Of a DNA stretch of 64,000 nt, positions 16,249 through 25,159 are shown one piece after another. Within the stretch, counting starts at the first letter, position 1, and each line of letters opens with the position of its first letter. This stretch comes from an uncultured Solirubrobacteraceae bacterium (GTDB lineage Bacteria; Actinomycetota; Thermoleophilia; Solirubrobacterales; Solirubrobacteraceae), in contig CADCVQ010000160.1 in NCBI GenBank assembly GCA_902806175.1, positions 1 through 64,000 on the forward strand, read 5' to 3'. Below the pieces are notes generated by a model that saw nothing but the letters and a program-made list of their open reading frames with translations, was not told where the DNA came from and ran no database searches. The position numbers and the translations under genes were made by a program.

Positions 16249-17124
16249 TCAGCTCTCGCGGTTGGACCGAGTGTCATCCGCGCGCGCCCACTCGACCGCG
16301 AACTCGGCGCCGAACACGACGACGTTGGCGGCCGCATAGACGAAGATCAGCAGCGCCATCAAGGCGCCCAGCGAGCCGTAGATCGCGCCGAAGTCGGCGA
16401 GCTGCTCGAAGTACAGCTCGAGTCCCTGCTTGACGACCGTGAGGCCGAGCGCGGCGACGACCGCTCCCGGCCAGATGTCGCGCAGGGGCTCGCCGTGCAT
16501 CGGCAGCACGCGGTAGAGAAACAACATCGCGAGCGCGACGAACACGAGCGGCAGCAGATCGCCGGCGACCTCGAGCACGATCGCGAGGAGCCAGCCGCCG
16601 CCCGCCTCGTCGTCGACGATCCCCGCGAGCCGGTGCGTGATCGTCAGCGACACGCTGAGCGCGAGGATCGACGTGCCGCCGAGCACGAGCGCGAAGTCCA
16701 GCGCCTTGCGCTTGAGCAGCGGCGGGCGGTCTTCGATGTCCCACGCCTCGTTGATCGAGTGGCGCAGCGCGCCCATGACGCCGCTGGCGGCCACGAGCAG
16801 CAGGAGCGTCGTGAAGATGCCGAGGTTGCCGGCCTGCTGCAGCGCGTCGCCGACGGCCTGCTCGAGCTTGGGGCGGTCGCCGCTGCTGGCCAGCGGCACG
16901 TTGTCGAAGACCGTCTGGATGATCCGCTTGCGCACGGCCGAGTCGTCGAAGACGAGGCCGAACGCCGCCGCCTGCAGCAGCACGAGCGGGATGAACGACA
17001 GGATCGCGAAGAAGCTGATCTGCGCCGCCGAGCGGTGCCCGCGATCCTCGACGAACTCCACTGCGGCGCGGCGAGTGGCAACGACGGAGCGCCGCGCGAG
17101 GGGACGAAGATCGGGCCGGCGCAC
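16249..17124 (-). CDS. YihY/virulence factor BrkB family membrane protein
   Basis: A 291-residue integral membrane protein with about six hydrophobic segments. The family motifs are visible: RSAAQISFFAILSFIPLVLL near the N-terminus, the central SGVMGALRHSINEAWDIED and the C-terminal FGAIYGSLGALMALLIFVYA. Proteins of this family are often misnamed ribonuclease BN; their true role is unknown, possibly transport. The GTG start at 17124 is supported by TACAGT 6 nt upstream. Confidence 0.9.
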   Translation of the reverse strand: MRRPDLRPLARRSVVATRRAAVEFVEDRGHRSAAQISFFAILSFIPLVLLQAAAFGLVFDDSAVRKRIIQTVFDNVPLASSGDRPKLEQAVGDALQQAGNLGIFTTLLLLVAASGVMGALRHSINEAWDIEDRPPLLKRKALDFALVLGGTSILALSVSLTITHRLAGIVDDEAGGGWLLAIVLEVAGDLLPLVFVALAMLFLYRVLPMHGEPLRDIWPGAVVAALGLTVVKQGLELYFEQLADFGAIYGSLGALMALLIFVYAAANVVVFGAEFAVEWARADDTRSNRES

Positions 17125-17130
17125 GCGCGC

Positions 17131-17136
17131 ACTGTA
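17131..17136 (-). promoter_or_regulatory. -10 box (TACAGT) for the YihY/BrkB gene
   Basis: On the minus strand TACAGT ends 6 nt before the GTG at 17124, with no Shine-Dalgarno sequence, so a leaderless mRNA is predicted. Confidence 0.5.
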
Positions 17137-17148
17137 CGGTCCCTCCGC

Positions 17149-18687
17149 TCAGGACAGCGCGCCGGTCGAGCCGGGCCGCCCGCGCCGCCTGACCTCGCGC
17201 AGCGCCACCGCGAGGCGCCGCACGCCCTCCTCGAGCAGTTGCGGCTCGACGAGCCCGAAGGACAGGCGCATGCTCGTGCGCGTCGCCTTCTCGGCCATGA
17301 CCGCCCCGCCGGGCAGGAAGGTCGCACCCGCGCGGACGGCCTCGACGTACAGCGCGCGCTCGTCGACGGGCTCGCGCAGCGTGACCCAGACGTGATGGCC
17401 GCCGGTCGGGACGTTCCATGTCGCGTCGCGCGCGAAGTGGCGATCGAGCGCGTCCAGGAGCGCGTCGCGGCGCCTGCGGTAGACCGGCAGCGCGTGCGCG
17501 AGCAACTGCTCGTGGCGGTCGCCGCGCAGGTAGTGCGCGGCGAGGTACTGGGGCAGCGCCGCCGTGTGGATGTCCGAGTCGATCTTCAGCTGCACGAGCC
17601 GCCCGAAGATCGGTCCGGAGGCGGCGATCCAGCCGACCCGCAGGCCGCCGCCGATCGTCTTGGAGAGCGAGTCGACGTAGATGACATGCGCCGGAGCGTC
17701 GGCGCGCAGACGCCGCCGCGGCGGGCCGTCGAAGCGCAGCGTCGCGTACACGCCGTCGTCGAGCACGAAGAAGCCGCGCGTTCGCGCCAGCTCGACGAGC
17801 TGCGCGCGGCGCGCCGCGGAGAGGTCGGCGCCGGTCGGGTTCTGGCAGGCCTCCTGGAGCACGACGAGCTTGATCTCGTGGCGCGCGAGGATCCGCTCGA
17901 GCGCGTCGACGTCGGGCCCGTCGGCGTCGATCGGCAGCGGCAGCACGCGCGCGCCCGTCGCCTGCAGCGAGGCGAGCGCGCCCGCGAAGGTCGGCGACTC
18001 GACGACCGCCACGTCGCCCGGACCGAGGATCGCGCGGGCGACGAGGTCGATCGCCTGGCGCGCGCCCGTCGTGACGAGGATCTCGTCGGCGCTCGTCGCG
18101 TAGCCGGCGTCGCGGCCCAGCTCGGCGAGGCGCTCGCGCAGCTGCGGCTGGCCTTCGACCTGCAGGTAGTCGGTGATCGCGCGCGGGTTCTCGCGGCCGA
18201 TCGCCGCCGCCAGGGCACCGAGCTCCTCGGACGGACACAGCTGCGGATCGGGGTAGCCCGAGCCGAGCGCGATCGCGTCGCCCGCGAGCGGCGCGTGCAG
18301 CGAATCGCGCAGCATCTCGTCGGCGTAGGAGGCCGATCGCACGGCCAGCATGCCGAGCTGCCAGTCGTCGTCGTCGCGACCTGAGCTCGCGGTGCCCGGC
18401 GTGCCCGCGCCGTCGACCGGCAGCGGCACGCGCTGGCGCACGAAGGTGCCGCGCCCGACGGCCGCCGTCACGTAGCCGAGCTCGGCGAGGCGGCGGTACA
18501 CGCGCACCGCCGTCAGGTGGTTGATGCCCGCGTCTGCCGCCAATGCTCGCGTGGCCGGCAGACGCTCCCCCGGAGCAAGCTCAGCGGCGTCGATCAGCGA
18601 CGCGATGTGCGTCACGAGCTGCTGCGTGATCGAGATCTCGCCGTCGCGGTCGATATCCAACACCTTCAACTTGTGTGACATTGACAT
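17149..18687 (-). CDS. MocR-family regulator (GntR HTH plus aminotransferase-like domain)
   Basis: About 512 residues. Residues 15-85 hold a GntR winged helix (ITQQLVTHIASLIDAAELAP, LTAVRVYRRLAELGYV); the remaining 400 residues are a fold-type I PLP domain with TTGARQAIDLVARAIL, QEACQNPTGADLS and the PLP-binding SLSKTIGGGLRVGW lysine. MocR proteins sense PLP or PLP-derived ligands (GabR, PdxR, TauR). The start may be 18687 or 18681. The divergent small gene across a promoter with direct repeats is the likely target, together with autoregulation. Confidence 0.9.
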   Translation of the reverse strand: MSMSHKLKVLDIDRDGEISITQQLVTHIASLIDAAELAPGERLPATRALAADAGINHLTAVRVYRRLAELGYVTAAVGRGTFVRQRVPLPVDGAGTPGTASSGRDDDDWQLGMLAVRSASYADEMLRDSLHAPLAGDAIALGSGYPDPQLCPSEELGALAAAIGRENPRAITDYLQVEGQPQLRERLAELGRDAGYATSADEILVTTGARQAIDLVARAILGPGDVAVVESPTFAGALASLQATGARVLPLPIDADGPDVDALERILARHEIKLVVLQEACQNPTGADLSAARRAQLVELARTRGFFVLDDGVYATLRFDGPPRRRLRADAPAHVIYVDSLSKTIGGGLRVGWIAASGPIFGRLVQLKIDSDIHTAALPQYLAAHYLRGDRHEQLLAHALPVYRRRRDALLDALDRHFARDATWNVPTGGHHVWVTLREPVDERALYVEAVRAGATFLPGGAVMAEKATRTSMRLSFGLVEPQLLEEGVRRLAVALREVRRRGRPGSTGALS

Positions 18688-18708
18688 AGGCGTGTGTGAT
18701 CGTACAGT
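18672..18708 (+). promoter_or_regulatory. Promoter with paired TGTGTGA direct repeats (MocR operator candidate)
   Basis: TTGACA (18681-18686) and TACAGT (18703-18708) are spaced 16 bp and point away from mocR. Two exact 7-bp direct repeats, TGTGTGA at 18672-18678 and 18693-18699, lie 21 bp apart (two helical turns), one before and one inside the promoter spacer. MocR-type regulators such as GabR and PdxR are known to use direct repeats at divergent promoters. Confidence 0.65.
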
Positions 18709-18746
18709 GGCCCCCACGGTCCTACAAGAGGGGAACACGATCCACC

Positions 18747-19109
18747 ATGTTGCACCACCTCGGACACATGATTGACAGCTTCCACGCGCAACCACCACCG
18801 CCGGCTCCCGCCGAGCAAATCGCGGTCGCGATCCGCCGCGCGCACGACGCCGACGCGCCGCTTCTGCACGACCTCGCCGAGCTGGACTCGGTCAAGCCGC
18901 TGGCGGGACCCGTCCTCGTCGCGGTCGTCGAGGGACGGATCTGGGCCGCGATCGGTCTCGACGACGACCGCGTCGTCGCCGACCCGTTCCTGCCCACCGC
19001 GCCCGCCGTCGAGCTGCTGGCGCTGCGGGTACGGCAACTGAGAGTTGCCGGCGGCCGGCCGGCGCGGCGCCTGCTGCCGCGCTGGGCCGCCGGTCGCGCG
19101 CGGGCGTAG
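18747..19109 (+). CDS. Hypothetical protein divergent from MocR
   Basis: A 120-residue soluble protein. The segment AIRRAHDADAPLLHDLAELDS and VLVAVVEGRIWAAIGLDD resembles the start of GNAT acetyltransferases, but the CoA-binding motif of a full GNAT domain is missing and the C-terminus is a basic ARRLLPRWAAGRARA tail. Similar short proteins are frequent in Thermoleophilia as far as I recall. Start ATG has AAGAGGGG about 13 nt upstream. Its promoter is the best candidate target of the MocR regulator. Confidence 0.6.
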   Translation: MLHHLGHMIDSFHAQPPPPAPAEQIAVAIRRAHDADAPLLHDLAELDSVKPLAGPVLVAVVEGRIWAAIGLDDDRVVADPFLPTAPAVELLALRVRQLRVAGGRPARRLLPRWAAGRARA

Positions 19110-19202
19110 CGCGCGCGTAGCGCGCGCGACGTCACAGCGGCGCCCCTGCGCCGTCCGGGGGTGGCACGTCGGCGGCGCCACTCTGGCAGTCTGTCGTGCC
19201 GC

Positions 19203-19787
19203 ATGCGACGCCCGATCTCCTTCGTCCTGCTGCTCACCTTGCTCTGCGCGCTCGCCGGCTGCGGTGATTCCGAGAGCGCGTCCGACGCCACCGTCACGAG
19301 CACGAACGCGGCCGTCGGAGCGGCGGCCACGACCCCCGCCGCCGCGGCCGCGACCACGACGCCCGCGCCCGCGCCCGCGGCCGCCGGCAAGGACAAGGAC
19401 AGCCCCTTCGTCGTCGTCACGTCGCTGCTCGGCCGGCAGCTGCCCAAGGAGCCGGAGTGCCGCTTCGCGAAGACCTTCGTGCCCGACAACCCGGCGCCCG
19501 CCAGCTACGACGGCGCGCTGGCGCTCACCGTCACGTGCGACAAGTCCGACGGCTACCGGTCGATGGGGCAGATCGTCAACCGCGCCGGCAGCAAGCCGAC
19601 GCAGATCACCTGCCGCGACACGACCAACGGGGAGCTGTACTGCGTCTACGTCCCGAGCACGAGCGTCGGGCTGTACTTCACCGGCACCGACCGCGCCGTC
19701 GTGCGGCGCCGGCTCGAGCATCTGATCGAGATCGTCGAACCGCTGCCCAACGGCATCACGCCGCTCTCGGGAGCTTCGACCCGCTAG
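19203..19787 (+). CDS. Lipoprotein, hypothetical
   Basis: A 194-residue exported protein with a lipobox (LCALAGC) after a 17-residue hydrophobic signal, followed by a Thr/Ala/Pro-rich linker (about residues 25-62) and a compact C-terminal domain with four Cys residues (CRF, VTC, ITCRD, YCVY). The linker suggests a spacer through the cell wall. No known family. It precedes the two-component genes by only 48 nt and might be co-transcribed with them. Confidence 0.7.
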   Translation: MRRPISFVLLLTLLCALAGCGDSESASDATVTSTNAAVGAAATTPAAAAATTTPAPAPAAAGKDKDSPFVVVTSLLGRQLPKEPECRFAKTFVPDNPAPASYDGALALTVTCDKSDGYRSMGQIVNRAGSKPTQITCRDTTNGELYCVYVPSTSVGLYFTGTDRAVVRRRLEHLIEIVEPLPNGITPLSGASTR

Positions 19788-19835
19788 GCCGGCCACTTGA
19801 GCGCGGGCGACCTGTCCGCGTGCCACGATGGACGG

Positions 19836-20957
19836 GTGCACCCAGCCGCGCCCGCCCATTCGCTTGCCGCGCTCGAGCTGCTCAACGAGGTGCTCGCGCA
19901 TGTCGACACCGACCAGGGCTCCGACGAGTTCTACTCCCGCTTGGCCGAGGCGGTCTGCCGGCAGGGCCAGATGCGCCGCGCGGTGATCTTCCGCTATGAC
20001 GACGCGCGCCGCCGCGTGCATGCGGCGGGCGGGCACGCCATCGACCTCGACCGCTTCACGAGCGGCGAGATCACCGTCGAGTCGGCGCCGGTCGCGCGCC
20101 AGGCGCTGACCGAGGATCGCGTCATCGAGGTGCGCGGCGACAGCGGCCACGCGATCTCCGACGACTTCGCCGAGCTCGTCGGCGAGCATCCGCTCGTCTA
20201 CGTGCCGATCGTCGCCGCCGGGCGCTGGATCGGCGTGATCATCGCCGAGCCCGAGCACGGTGCGGCGCCGATCGACGAGCACCGCCGCGAGCTGCTGTGG
20301 ATGCTCGGCAAGACGCTCGCGCTCGCCTCGACGTCGCGCATCGCGACGAAGACCGTCGAGCGTGCCCGCGAGCTCGAGGAACGCATCGACTTCGCCCGCG
20401 GCATCCACGAGAGCGTGGTGCAGCGGCTCTTCGGCGTCTCGCTCGTGCTGTCGGCCGAGCAGCCGCTGACGGCGCAGGCGCGCGCCCGCTGCGCGCTGGA
20501 GGTCGGCGCCGCGCTGGGGGAACTGCGCTCGGCGCTGCAGCGCCCGCTGGGCCGCTCCGCCGCCGCGACCGGCACGACGCTGAAGGCCGAGCTCGAGCGC
20601 CTGCGCACCGAGCACCGCGACCTCGGGCTGATCGTCGAAGGCGCGGTGATCGACGTGCCCCAGTCACTCGAGCCGCTCGCGCAATCCGTGCTGACCGAGG
20701 CCGTCCGCAACGCGCGCAAGCACGCCGATGCACAGCGCCTCGTCGTGCGCACGCACGCCAGCGATGACACGCTCGTGCTGGAGATCGAGAACGACGGCGT
20801 GCCGCACGAGCGCACCGCCTCGACCGGCGTCGGCCTGCGGCTCGCCGCGCTCGAGGCGCTGCAGGCCGGTGGCCTCGTGGAGTTCGGCGAGCGCGCGCCC
20901 GGGACGTGGGTCGTGCGCCTCGTCGTGCCGCTGGCGGGCAACGGAAGCGCCGGATGA
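19836..20957 (+). CDS. NarL-type sensor histidine kinase with GAF domain
   Basis: A 373-residue cytosolic kinase without membrane segments. Residues 10-165 form a GAF-like sensor domain. The dimerisation/phosphoacceptor segment RGIHESVVQRLFGVSLVLS contains the His, with Glu in place of the usual Asp after it. The HATPase core shows LTEAVRNARKHADA (N box) and STGVGLRLAALEA (G box). The GTG at 19836 is chosen because the preceding 13 codons look non-coding. Its stop overlaps the response regulator start. Confidence 0.85.
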   Translation: MHPAAPAHSLAALELLNEVLAHVDTDQGSDEFYSRLAEAVCRQGQMRRAVIFRYDDARRRVHAAGGHAIDLDRFTSGEITVESAPVARQALTEDRVIEVRGDSGHAISDDFAELVGEHPLVYVPIVAAGRWIGVIIAEPEHGAAPIDEHRRELLWMLGKTLALASTSRIATKTVERARELEERIDFARGIHESVVQRLFGVSLVLSAEQPLTAQARARCALEVGAALGELRSALQRPLGRSAAATGTTLKAELERLRTEHRDLGLIVEGAVIDVPQSLEPLAQSVLTEAVRNARKHADAQRLVVRTHASDDTLVLEIENDGVPHERTASTGVGLRLAALEALQAGGLVEFGERAPGTWVVRLVVPLAGNGSAG

Positions 20958-21571
20958 AGGACGGCGACAGCGACCGCCTGCGCGTGCTCGTCGTCGACGA
21001 TCACGACGTCGTGCACTGGGGCTTTCGGCTCATGCTCGGCGAGCTGGAGTGGGTCGAGCGCTGCCTGTCGGCACGCAACGGCGACGAGGCGCTGGCGCTC
21101 ACGCGCGAGCACGCGCCCGACGTCGCGCTCGTGGACCTCTTCCTCGGCGGCGAGTCGGGACCGGAGGTCTGCGAGCGGCTGCTGACCGAGCGCCCCGAAC
21201 TGCGCGTGCTGCTGATCTCCGGCGCCGGCCGGATCTCGCCGGCGACGGCGCGGGCATGCGGTGCAAGCGGCTTCGTGCCGAAGGACTGGCCGGCCGCCGA
21301 CGTCGCCCGCGCGGTCCGCATGGTCGCGCTCGGGATGGCGCTGTTCGAGCCCGCGCCGCCCGCCGCCGATGGCGCGCTGATGCTGTCGTCCCGCGAGCGC
21401 GAGGTCCTCGAGCGGATCGCCGGCGGCGCGACGAACCGCGAGATCGCGGGCGCACTTCACCTCTCGCCGCACACCGTCAAGGAACACACGAGCGCGCTGT
21501 ACCGTAAACTCGACGTCCGAAATCGCGCCGAGGCAGTCCAACGCGCGCAGCGCCTCGGGCTGTTGAGCTGA
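20954..21571 (+). CDS. NarL/FixJ-type response regulator
   Basis: A 205-residue regulator: receiver domain with VVDDHD acidic pocket, phosphoacceptor Asp in VALVDLFLGG and Lys in GFVPKDW, then a C-terminal LuxR-type HTH (LSSREREVLERIAGGATNRE, LHLSPHTVKEH). ATGA overlap with the kinase gene indicates stoichiometric production. The signal is unknown; the upstream lipoprotein could be part of the system but this is positional inference only. Confidence 0.92.
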   Translation: MKDGDSDRLRVLVVDDHDVVHWGFRLMLGELEWVERCLSARNGDEALALTREHAPDVALVDLFLGGESGPEVCERLLTERPELRVLLISGAGRISPATARACGASGFVPKDWPAADVARAVRMVALGMALFEPAPPAADGALMLSSREREVLERIAGGATNREIAGALHLSPHTVKEHTSALYRKLDVRNRAEAVQRAQRLGLLS

Positions 21572-21691
21572 CGCGCGGCGCCGGCTGGGCGCCCAGACCG
21601 CCACCCATGGGACTTTCGTTTGGAGTACGCGCCCTGGGGTAGCGGTCAATCGATCGTTTATCGCGGCGAAACCCAGACCAGAAGGAGCCTC

Positions 21692-22495
21692 ATGGCCACG
21701 CTCGACAACGTGGACTACGCGCTGCGCCTCCCCCCGAAGCATGCTCGTGGCGAGCTGGACCAGGACGAGGAATGGTGTGAGATCGAGTTCGTCGATGGTG
21801 AGCGCCGCCGGATCCGCTTTCACGACTACGCCGAGATCTACAAGGTGCCCGGGCTGTACGAGCGGCTGTTCGCCGATCAGCTTGACTGCGAGTCGCCACG
21901 GGTGGTCGCCGACCTGCTGGGCGAGGCGTTGCGCGACGACGGGCTGACGCCCGACAAGCTGACCGCGCTGGACTTCGGCGCCGGCAACGGGATGGTCGGC
22001 GAACTGCTCGCCGAGCTCACGATCGGCGACATCGTCGGCGTCGACCTGCTGCCCGAGGCGCGCGACGCCGCACAGCGCGACCGCCCCGGCCTCTACGACG
22101 CCTACTACGCCCTGGACATGACGCAGCTCACGTCAGAGCAGCGGCGCGACCTCATGCGCCACGACTTCGACGTGATGACGGTCGTCGCCGCGCTCGGCTT
22201 CGGCGACATCCCGCCGCTGGCGTTCGCCGAGGCGTTCAACCTCGTCGGCTCGCCGGGCTGGATCGCGTTCAACATCCGCGACCGCTTCGTCGAGGAGAAG
22301 AGCTCGGAGGAGGAGAGCTCGGGCTTCGGCGGACTGATCGAGCGGATGTTCCGCGAAGGGATCCTCGAGGAGCGCACCCGCACGCGCTACACGCACCGCG
22401 TATCGGTCGACGGAGAGCCGCTGGAGTACGACGCCGTGGTGGCCGAGAAGCACGCCGACATCCCGCTGGACTGGGTCCGCGACGCCACGGGCTGA
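21692..22495 (+). CDS. SAM-dependent methyltransferase-like protein
   Basis: A 267-residue protein with a class I methyltransferase fold: ALDFGAGNGMVGELLAEL is motif I, VGVDLLPEA the acidic loop, and DVMTVVAALGFGDIPP a later strand. The N-terminal 75 residues include DYAEIYKVPGLYERLFAD, typical of a subgroup whose substrate is unknown. A strong GAAGGAG ribosome binding site precedes the ATG, excluding the longer frame upstream. It is convergent with asnB. Confidence 0.8.
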   Translation: MATLDNVDYALRLPPKHARGELDQDEEWCEIEFVDGERRRIRFHDYAEIYKVPGLYERLFADQLDCESPRVVADLLGEALRDDGLTPDKLTALDFGAGNGMVGELLAELTIGDIVGVDLLPEARDAAQRDRPGLYDAYYALDMTQLTSEQRRDLMRHDFDVMTVVAALGFGDIPPLAFAEAFNLVGSPGWIAFNIRDRFVEEKSSEEESSGFGGLIERMFREGILEERTRTRYTHRVSVDGEPLEYDAVVAEKHADIPLDWVRDATG

Positions 22496-22533
22496 AGCCG
22501 GCCCGGAGTCATGCAGGCGCGCCGCGCCGCGGC

Positions 22534-24093
22534 TCAGGCCGTCGCGAAGCGCCCGAGCGTGGCCTCGGGGCGCACGCCGGGCAGGTGCTCGGCGAAGATC
22601 CGGTGGTAGGCGAACTCCTCGCGGGTGCGCAGCGGCGGGTCGATCGTTTCGCGCTCGCGCGTGAAATCCGCTGCGCTGACGCCCGCCTCGACCGTGCTCG
22701 TCAGGACGTCCCGGGCACCGCTGCCGTCGCCGAACTCCGCCTTGACGCGCCAGAGGATCTCCTCGGGTAGCCAGCCGTCGAAGGCGCGGCGCAGCAGGCG
22801 CTTCTCGAGCTCGCCGGGCGCAGACTGCTTCCACGCCATCGGCAGGCCGAACGCGAACGCGATCACCTGGCGGTCCAGAAACGGGACGCGCGCCTCCAGC
22901 CCGTGCGCCATCGTGACGCGGTCGCAGCGCTGCAGGTTGAGGTTGTGCAGGCCGTGCACCGTGCGCATGAGCTCGGTCTGCAGCGCCTCGGCGCTGTCGA
23001 AGCCGCGCAGGTACTCATAGCCGGCGAACAGCTCGTCGGCACCCTCGCCGGTCAGCACGACCTTGACGTGCTGCGCCGTCATCTCGGCGAGCAGGAAGTT
23101 CGGCACGGCGCTGCGCACGAGCGAGGGGTCGAAGTGCTCGATCGCGCGCACGACGTCGGGCAGTGCGCGCACCGCCTCGGCGGAGTCGTAGACGCGCTCG
23201 TGGTGCTCGCTGTCGAGGTGGCGGGCGACGACGCGCGCGGCCAGGAGGTCGGCGCTGTCCTGCGTGCCGACGGCGAACGTCTTCAGGCGCTCGCCGCTAC
23301 GGGCGAGGTGGCGGGCCGCGATCGCGGCGACGATCGCCGAGTCCAGGCCGCCGGACAGAAAGACCCCGACCGGGACGTCGCCCATCATCTGGCGCTGCAC
23401 CGAGCCGACGAGGATCTTGCGCGTGGCGGCGAGCGCAGCGGCGGGCGGCTCGGCGTCCGGGGACCAGACCGCGGCCGCCGCCGGCGCCCCCTCGCCGTTC
23501 TGCGGAACGGCGCTGGCAAAGCGCACGACGCCGTTCTCGGGCGTCCAGTGACAGCCCGGCGGGAACGCCTCGACGTAGGGCATCCAGTCCGGCGCAAAGG
23601 CCGACATCTCCGACGCGAAGCGCACGCGCCCGTTCCGCCCGGGCGGGCCGGGCGGGCAGGGCGGGCGGGCCCAATACAGCGGCTTGATGCCGACGGGGTC
23701 GCGCGCGGCGATGAAGCGGCCGTCCTGCGCGGCGACGAGAAACGCGAACATGCCCTCGAGCTCGTCGAGCGCCGCGGGCCCGCGCTCGTCGAGCAGGTGC
23801 AGCGCGACCTCGTTGTCCGAGCGCGTCGCAAAGGGCGCCGAGCTCAGCGTGGCGCGCACCTGCTCGTGGTTGTAGACCTCGCCGTTGCCGACGAGCCAGA
23901 CGTCGCCGGAGGCGTTGGCGAATGGCTGGCGGCCGCCGCCGACGTCGACGATCGACAGGCGCCGGTGGCCGAGCCAGGCGCCGTCGACGCGCACCTCGCC
24001 CTCGTCGTCGGGCCCGCGGTGCACCAGCCGGTCGAGCATCCGCTCGGTCTCGCGCGCAGCGTGTGCGCCGTAGGCCGCCGCGATTCCGCACAT
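22534..24093 (-). CDS. asnB: Asparagine synthetase (glutamine-hydrolysing)
   Basis: A 519-residue class II glutamine amidotransferase with nucleophile Cys2 (MCGIAAAYG), HRGPDDEG and GNGEVYNHE in the glutaminase domain, and VFLSGGLDSAI plus TGEGADELFAGYEY in the ATP-pyrophosphatase domain. It makes asparagine from aspartate and glutamine, or amidates a related acid. A Pro/Gly-rich insert (about residues 146-155) in the glutaminase domain is encoded by a G-run tract. It begins 5 nt after a nitrilase-type gene, so the two form an operon. Confidence 0.9.
   Translation of the reverse strand: MCGIAAAYGAHAARETERMLDRLVHRGPDDEGEVRVDGAWLGHRRLSIVDVGGGRQPFANASGDVWLVGNGEVYNHEQVRATLSSAPFATRSDNEVALHLLDERGPAALDELEGMFAFLVAAQDGRFIAARDPVGIKPLYWARPPCPPGPPGRNGRVRFASEMSAFAPDWMPYVEAFPPGCHWTPENGVVRFASAVPQNGEGAPAAAAVWSPDAEPPAAALAATRKILVGSVQRQMMGDVPVGVFLSGGLDSAIVAAIAARHLARSGERLKTFAVGTQDSADLLAARVVARHLDSEHHERVYDSAEAVRALPDVVRAIEHFDPSLVRSAVPNFLLAEMTAQHVKVVLTGEGADELFAGYEYLRGFDSAEALQTELMRTVHGLHNLNLQRCDRVTMAHGLEARVPFLDRQVIAFAFGLPMAWKQSAPGELEKRLLRRAFDGWLPEEILWRVKAEFGDGSGARDVLTSTVEAGVSAADFTRERETIDPPLRTREEFAYHRIFAEHLPGVRPEATLGRFATA
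23641..23669 (+). other. Seven-GGG-run tract (possible G-quadruplex) inside asnB
   Basis: Seven GGG runs separated by 1-2 nt lie on the plus strand, the transcribed template strand for asnB. They encode the Pro/Gly-rich insert of the glutaminase domain. Confidence 0.5.
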
Positions 24094-24098
24094 GGGCG

Positions 24099-24959
24099 TT
24101 AGGCCCCCACCGCGTAGGCCAGCGGCTGGCGGTCGTCGAGGTAGGAGAGTCGGTCGCGCGCGGCGGCCACGACGCCCGGCGCGTCGACGCGGGCCAGCGC
24201 GGTGCCGGCGCGCAGGCCGGTCCTCGCAAGCACGCGCCCGCGCGGGTCGACGACCTTGGCCTGCCCGGCGAAGCGCAGCCGGCCGAACCGGCCGACCTGG
24301 TTGGCCGAGACCAACACCACCTGGTTCTCGAGCGCGCGCGTCTGGTCAAGCAGGTTGAAGTGGCGCACCTGCAGGTCGCGCCGCATCAGCGTCGCGGGGT
24401 CGACGCGGCAGACCGGCCAGGCCGACAGCGAGGCGATCAGGCCGGCGCCGTCGAGCGCGAGCTGGCGCGCGGCCTCGGGGAACGTCTTGTCGTAACAGAC
24501 GAGCATTCCGATCCGCCCGATCGGGGTGTCGAACGCGGCGAAGCCCGTGCCGGGCCGGAACGTCGCGCGCTCGCCGAGCGGAACGTGGACCTTGCGGTGG
24601 TGGCCGAGGATGCCGTCGCCGTTGACGCAGACCGCGCTGGAGTAGGGGCCGCCCGGCGCATCCTCGGTGTAGCCGATGCACACGACGATGTCGCCGGCCA
24701 TCCGCGCGACGCGCGCGATCTCCTCGCCGTCGCGGCGCAGCGCAGGGGGCGTCTCGCACGGCGCCGGAGCGCCCGCGACGTGCGGCTCGTACAGATAGCC
24801 GCCGAGCGCCGACTCGGGCAGCACGACGAGCGATGCGCCACGCCCGCGCGCGTCGGCGACGATGCGCTGCACCTGCGCCATGCACTGCGGCATGTCGCGC
24901 CCGAACCGCGCGGCGACGGCCATGACCGCCGGCGCCTTGCGAGATCGTCGGCCACTCAT
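24099..24959 (-). CDS. Carbon-nitrogen hydrolase (nitrilase superfamily)
   Basis: A 286-residue nitrilase-fold amidase. The catalytic triad is visible: Glu49 in VLPESALGGY, Lys123 in HHRKVHVPLGE and Cys155 in MLVCYDKTFPE. Likely substrates are small amides. The gene is immediately upstream of asnB, which suggests amide hydrolysis and amide formation in one small-molecule route, or ammonia recovery. The ATG at 24959 is preferred to an upstream extension that lacks family sequence. Confidence 0.88.
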   Translation of the reverse strand: MSGRRSRKAPAVMAVAARFGRDMPQCMAQVQRIVADARGRGASLVVLPESALGGYLYEPHVAGAPAPCETPPALRRDGEEIARVARMAGDIVVCIGYTEDAPGGPYSSAVCVNGDGILGHHRKVHVPLGERATFRPGTGFAAFDTPIGRIGMLVCYDKTFPEAARQLALDGAGLIASLSAWPVCRVDPATLMRRDLQVRHFNLLDQTRALENQVVLVSANQVGRFGRLRFAGQAKVVDPRGRVLARTGLRAGTALARVDAPGVVAAARDRLSYLDDRQPLAYAVGA

Positions 24960-25080
24960 ACCGCGCAGGTTGCGGCGTACGCCGGCATCGCCGTATGGCC
25001 GCCGGTCCAGGAAACACGGGCTCGGGTTCGACAACGAGTCCTGCACTACCCCGGTCTCTGTCCGTCCAGCCGCGGCGTGC

Positions 25081-25096
25081 CCCCCCAACCGGGGGG
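25081..25096. other. C6/G6 hairpin in the leader region of the ACP operon
   Basis: Six C and six G residues separated by AACC form a compact hairpin 64 nt before the ACP start and between divergent operons. Terminator or leader structure; role unknown. Confidence 0.35.
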
Positions 25097-25159
25097 TCGA
25101 GGTCCCGCGCCCGGGGGGAAGTCGTTGGCAACGGCGCAGCAGAGCGCCAGGGTGGTCTC

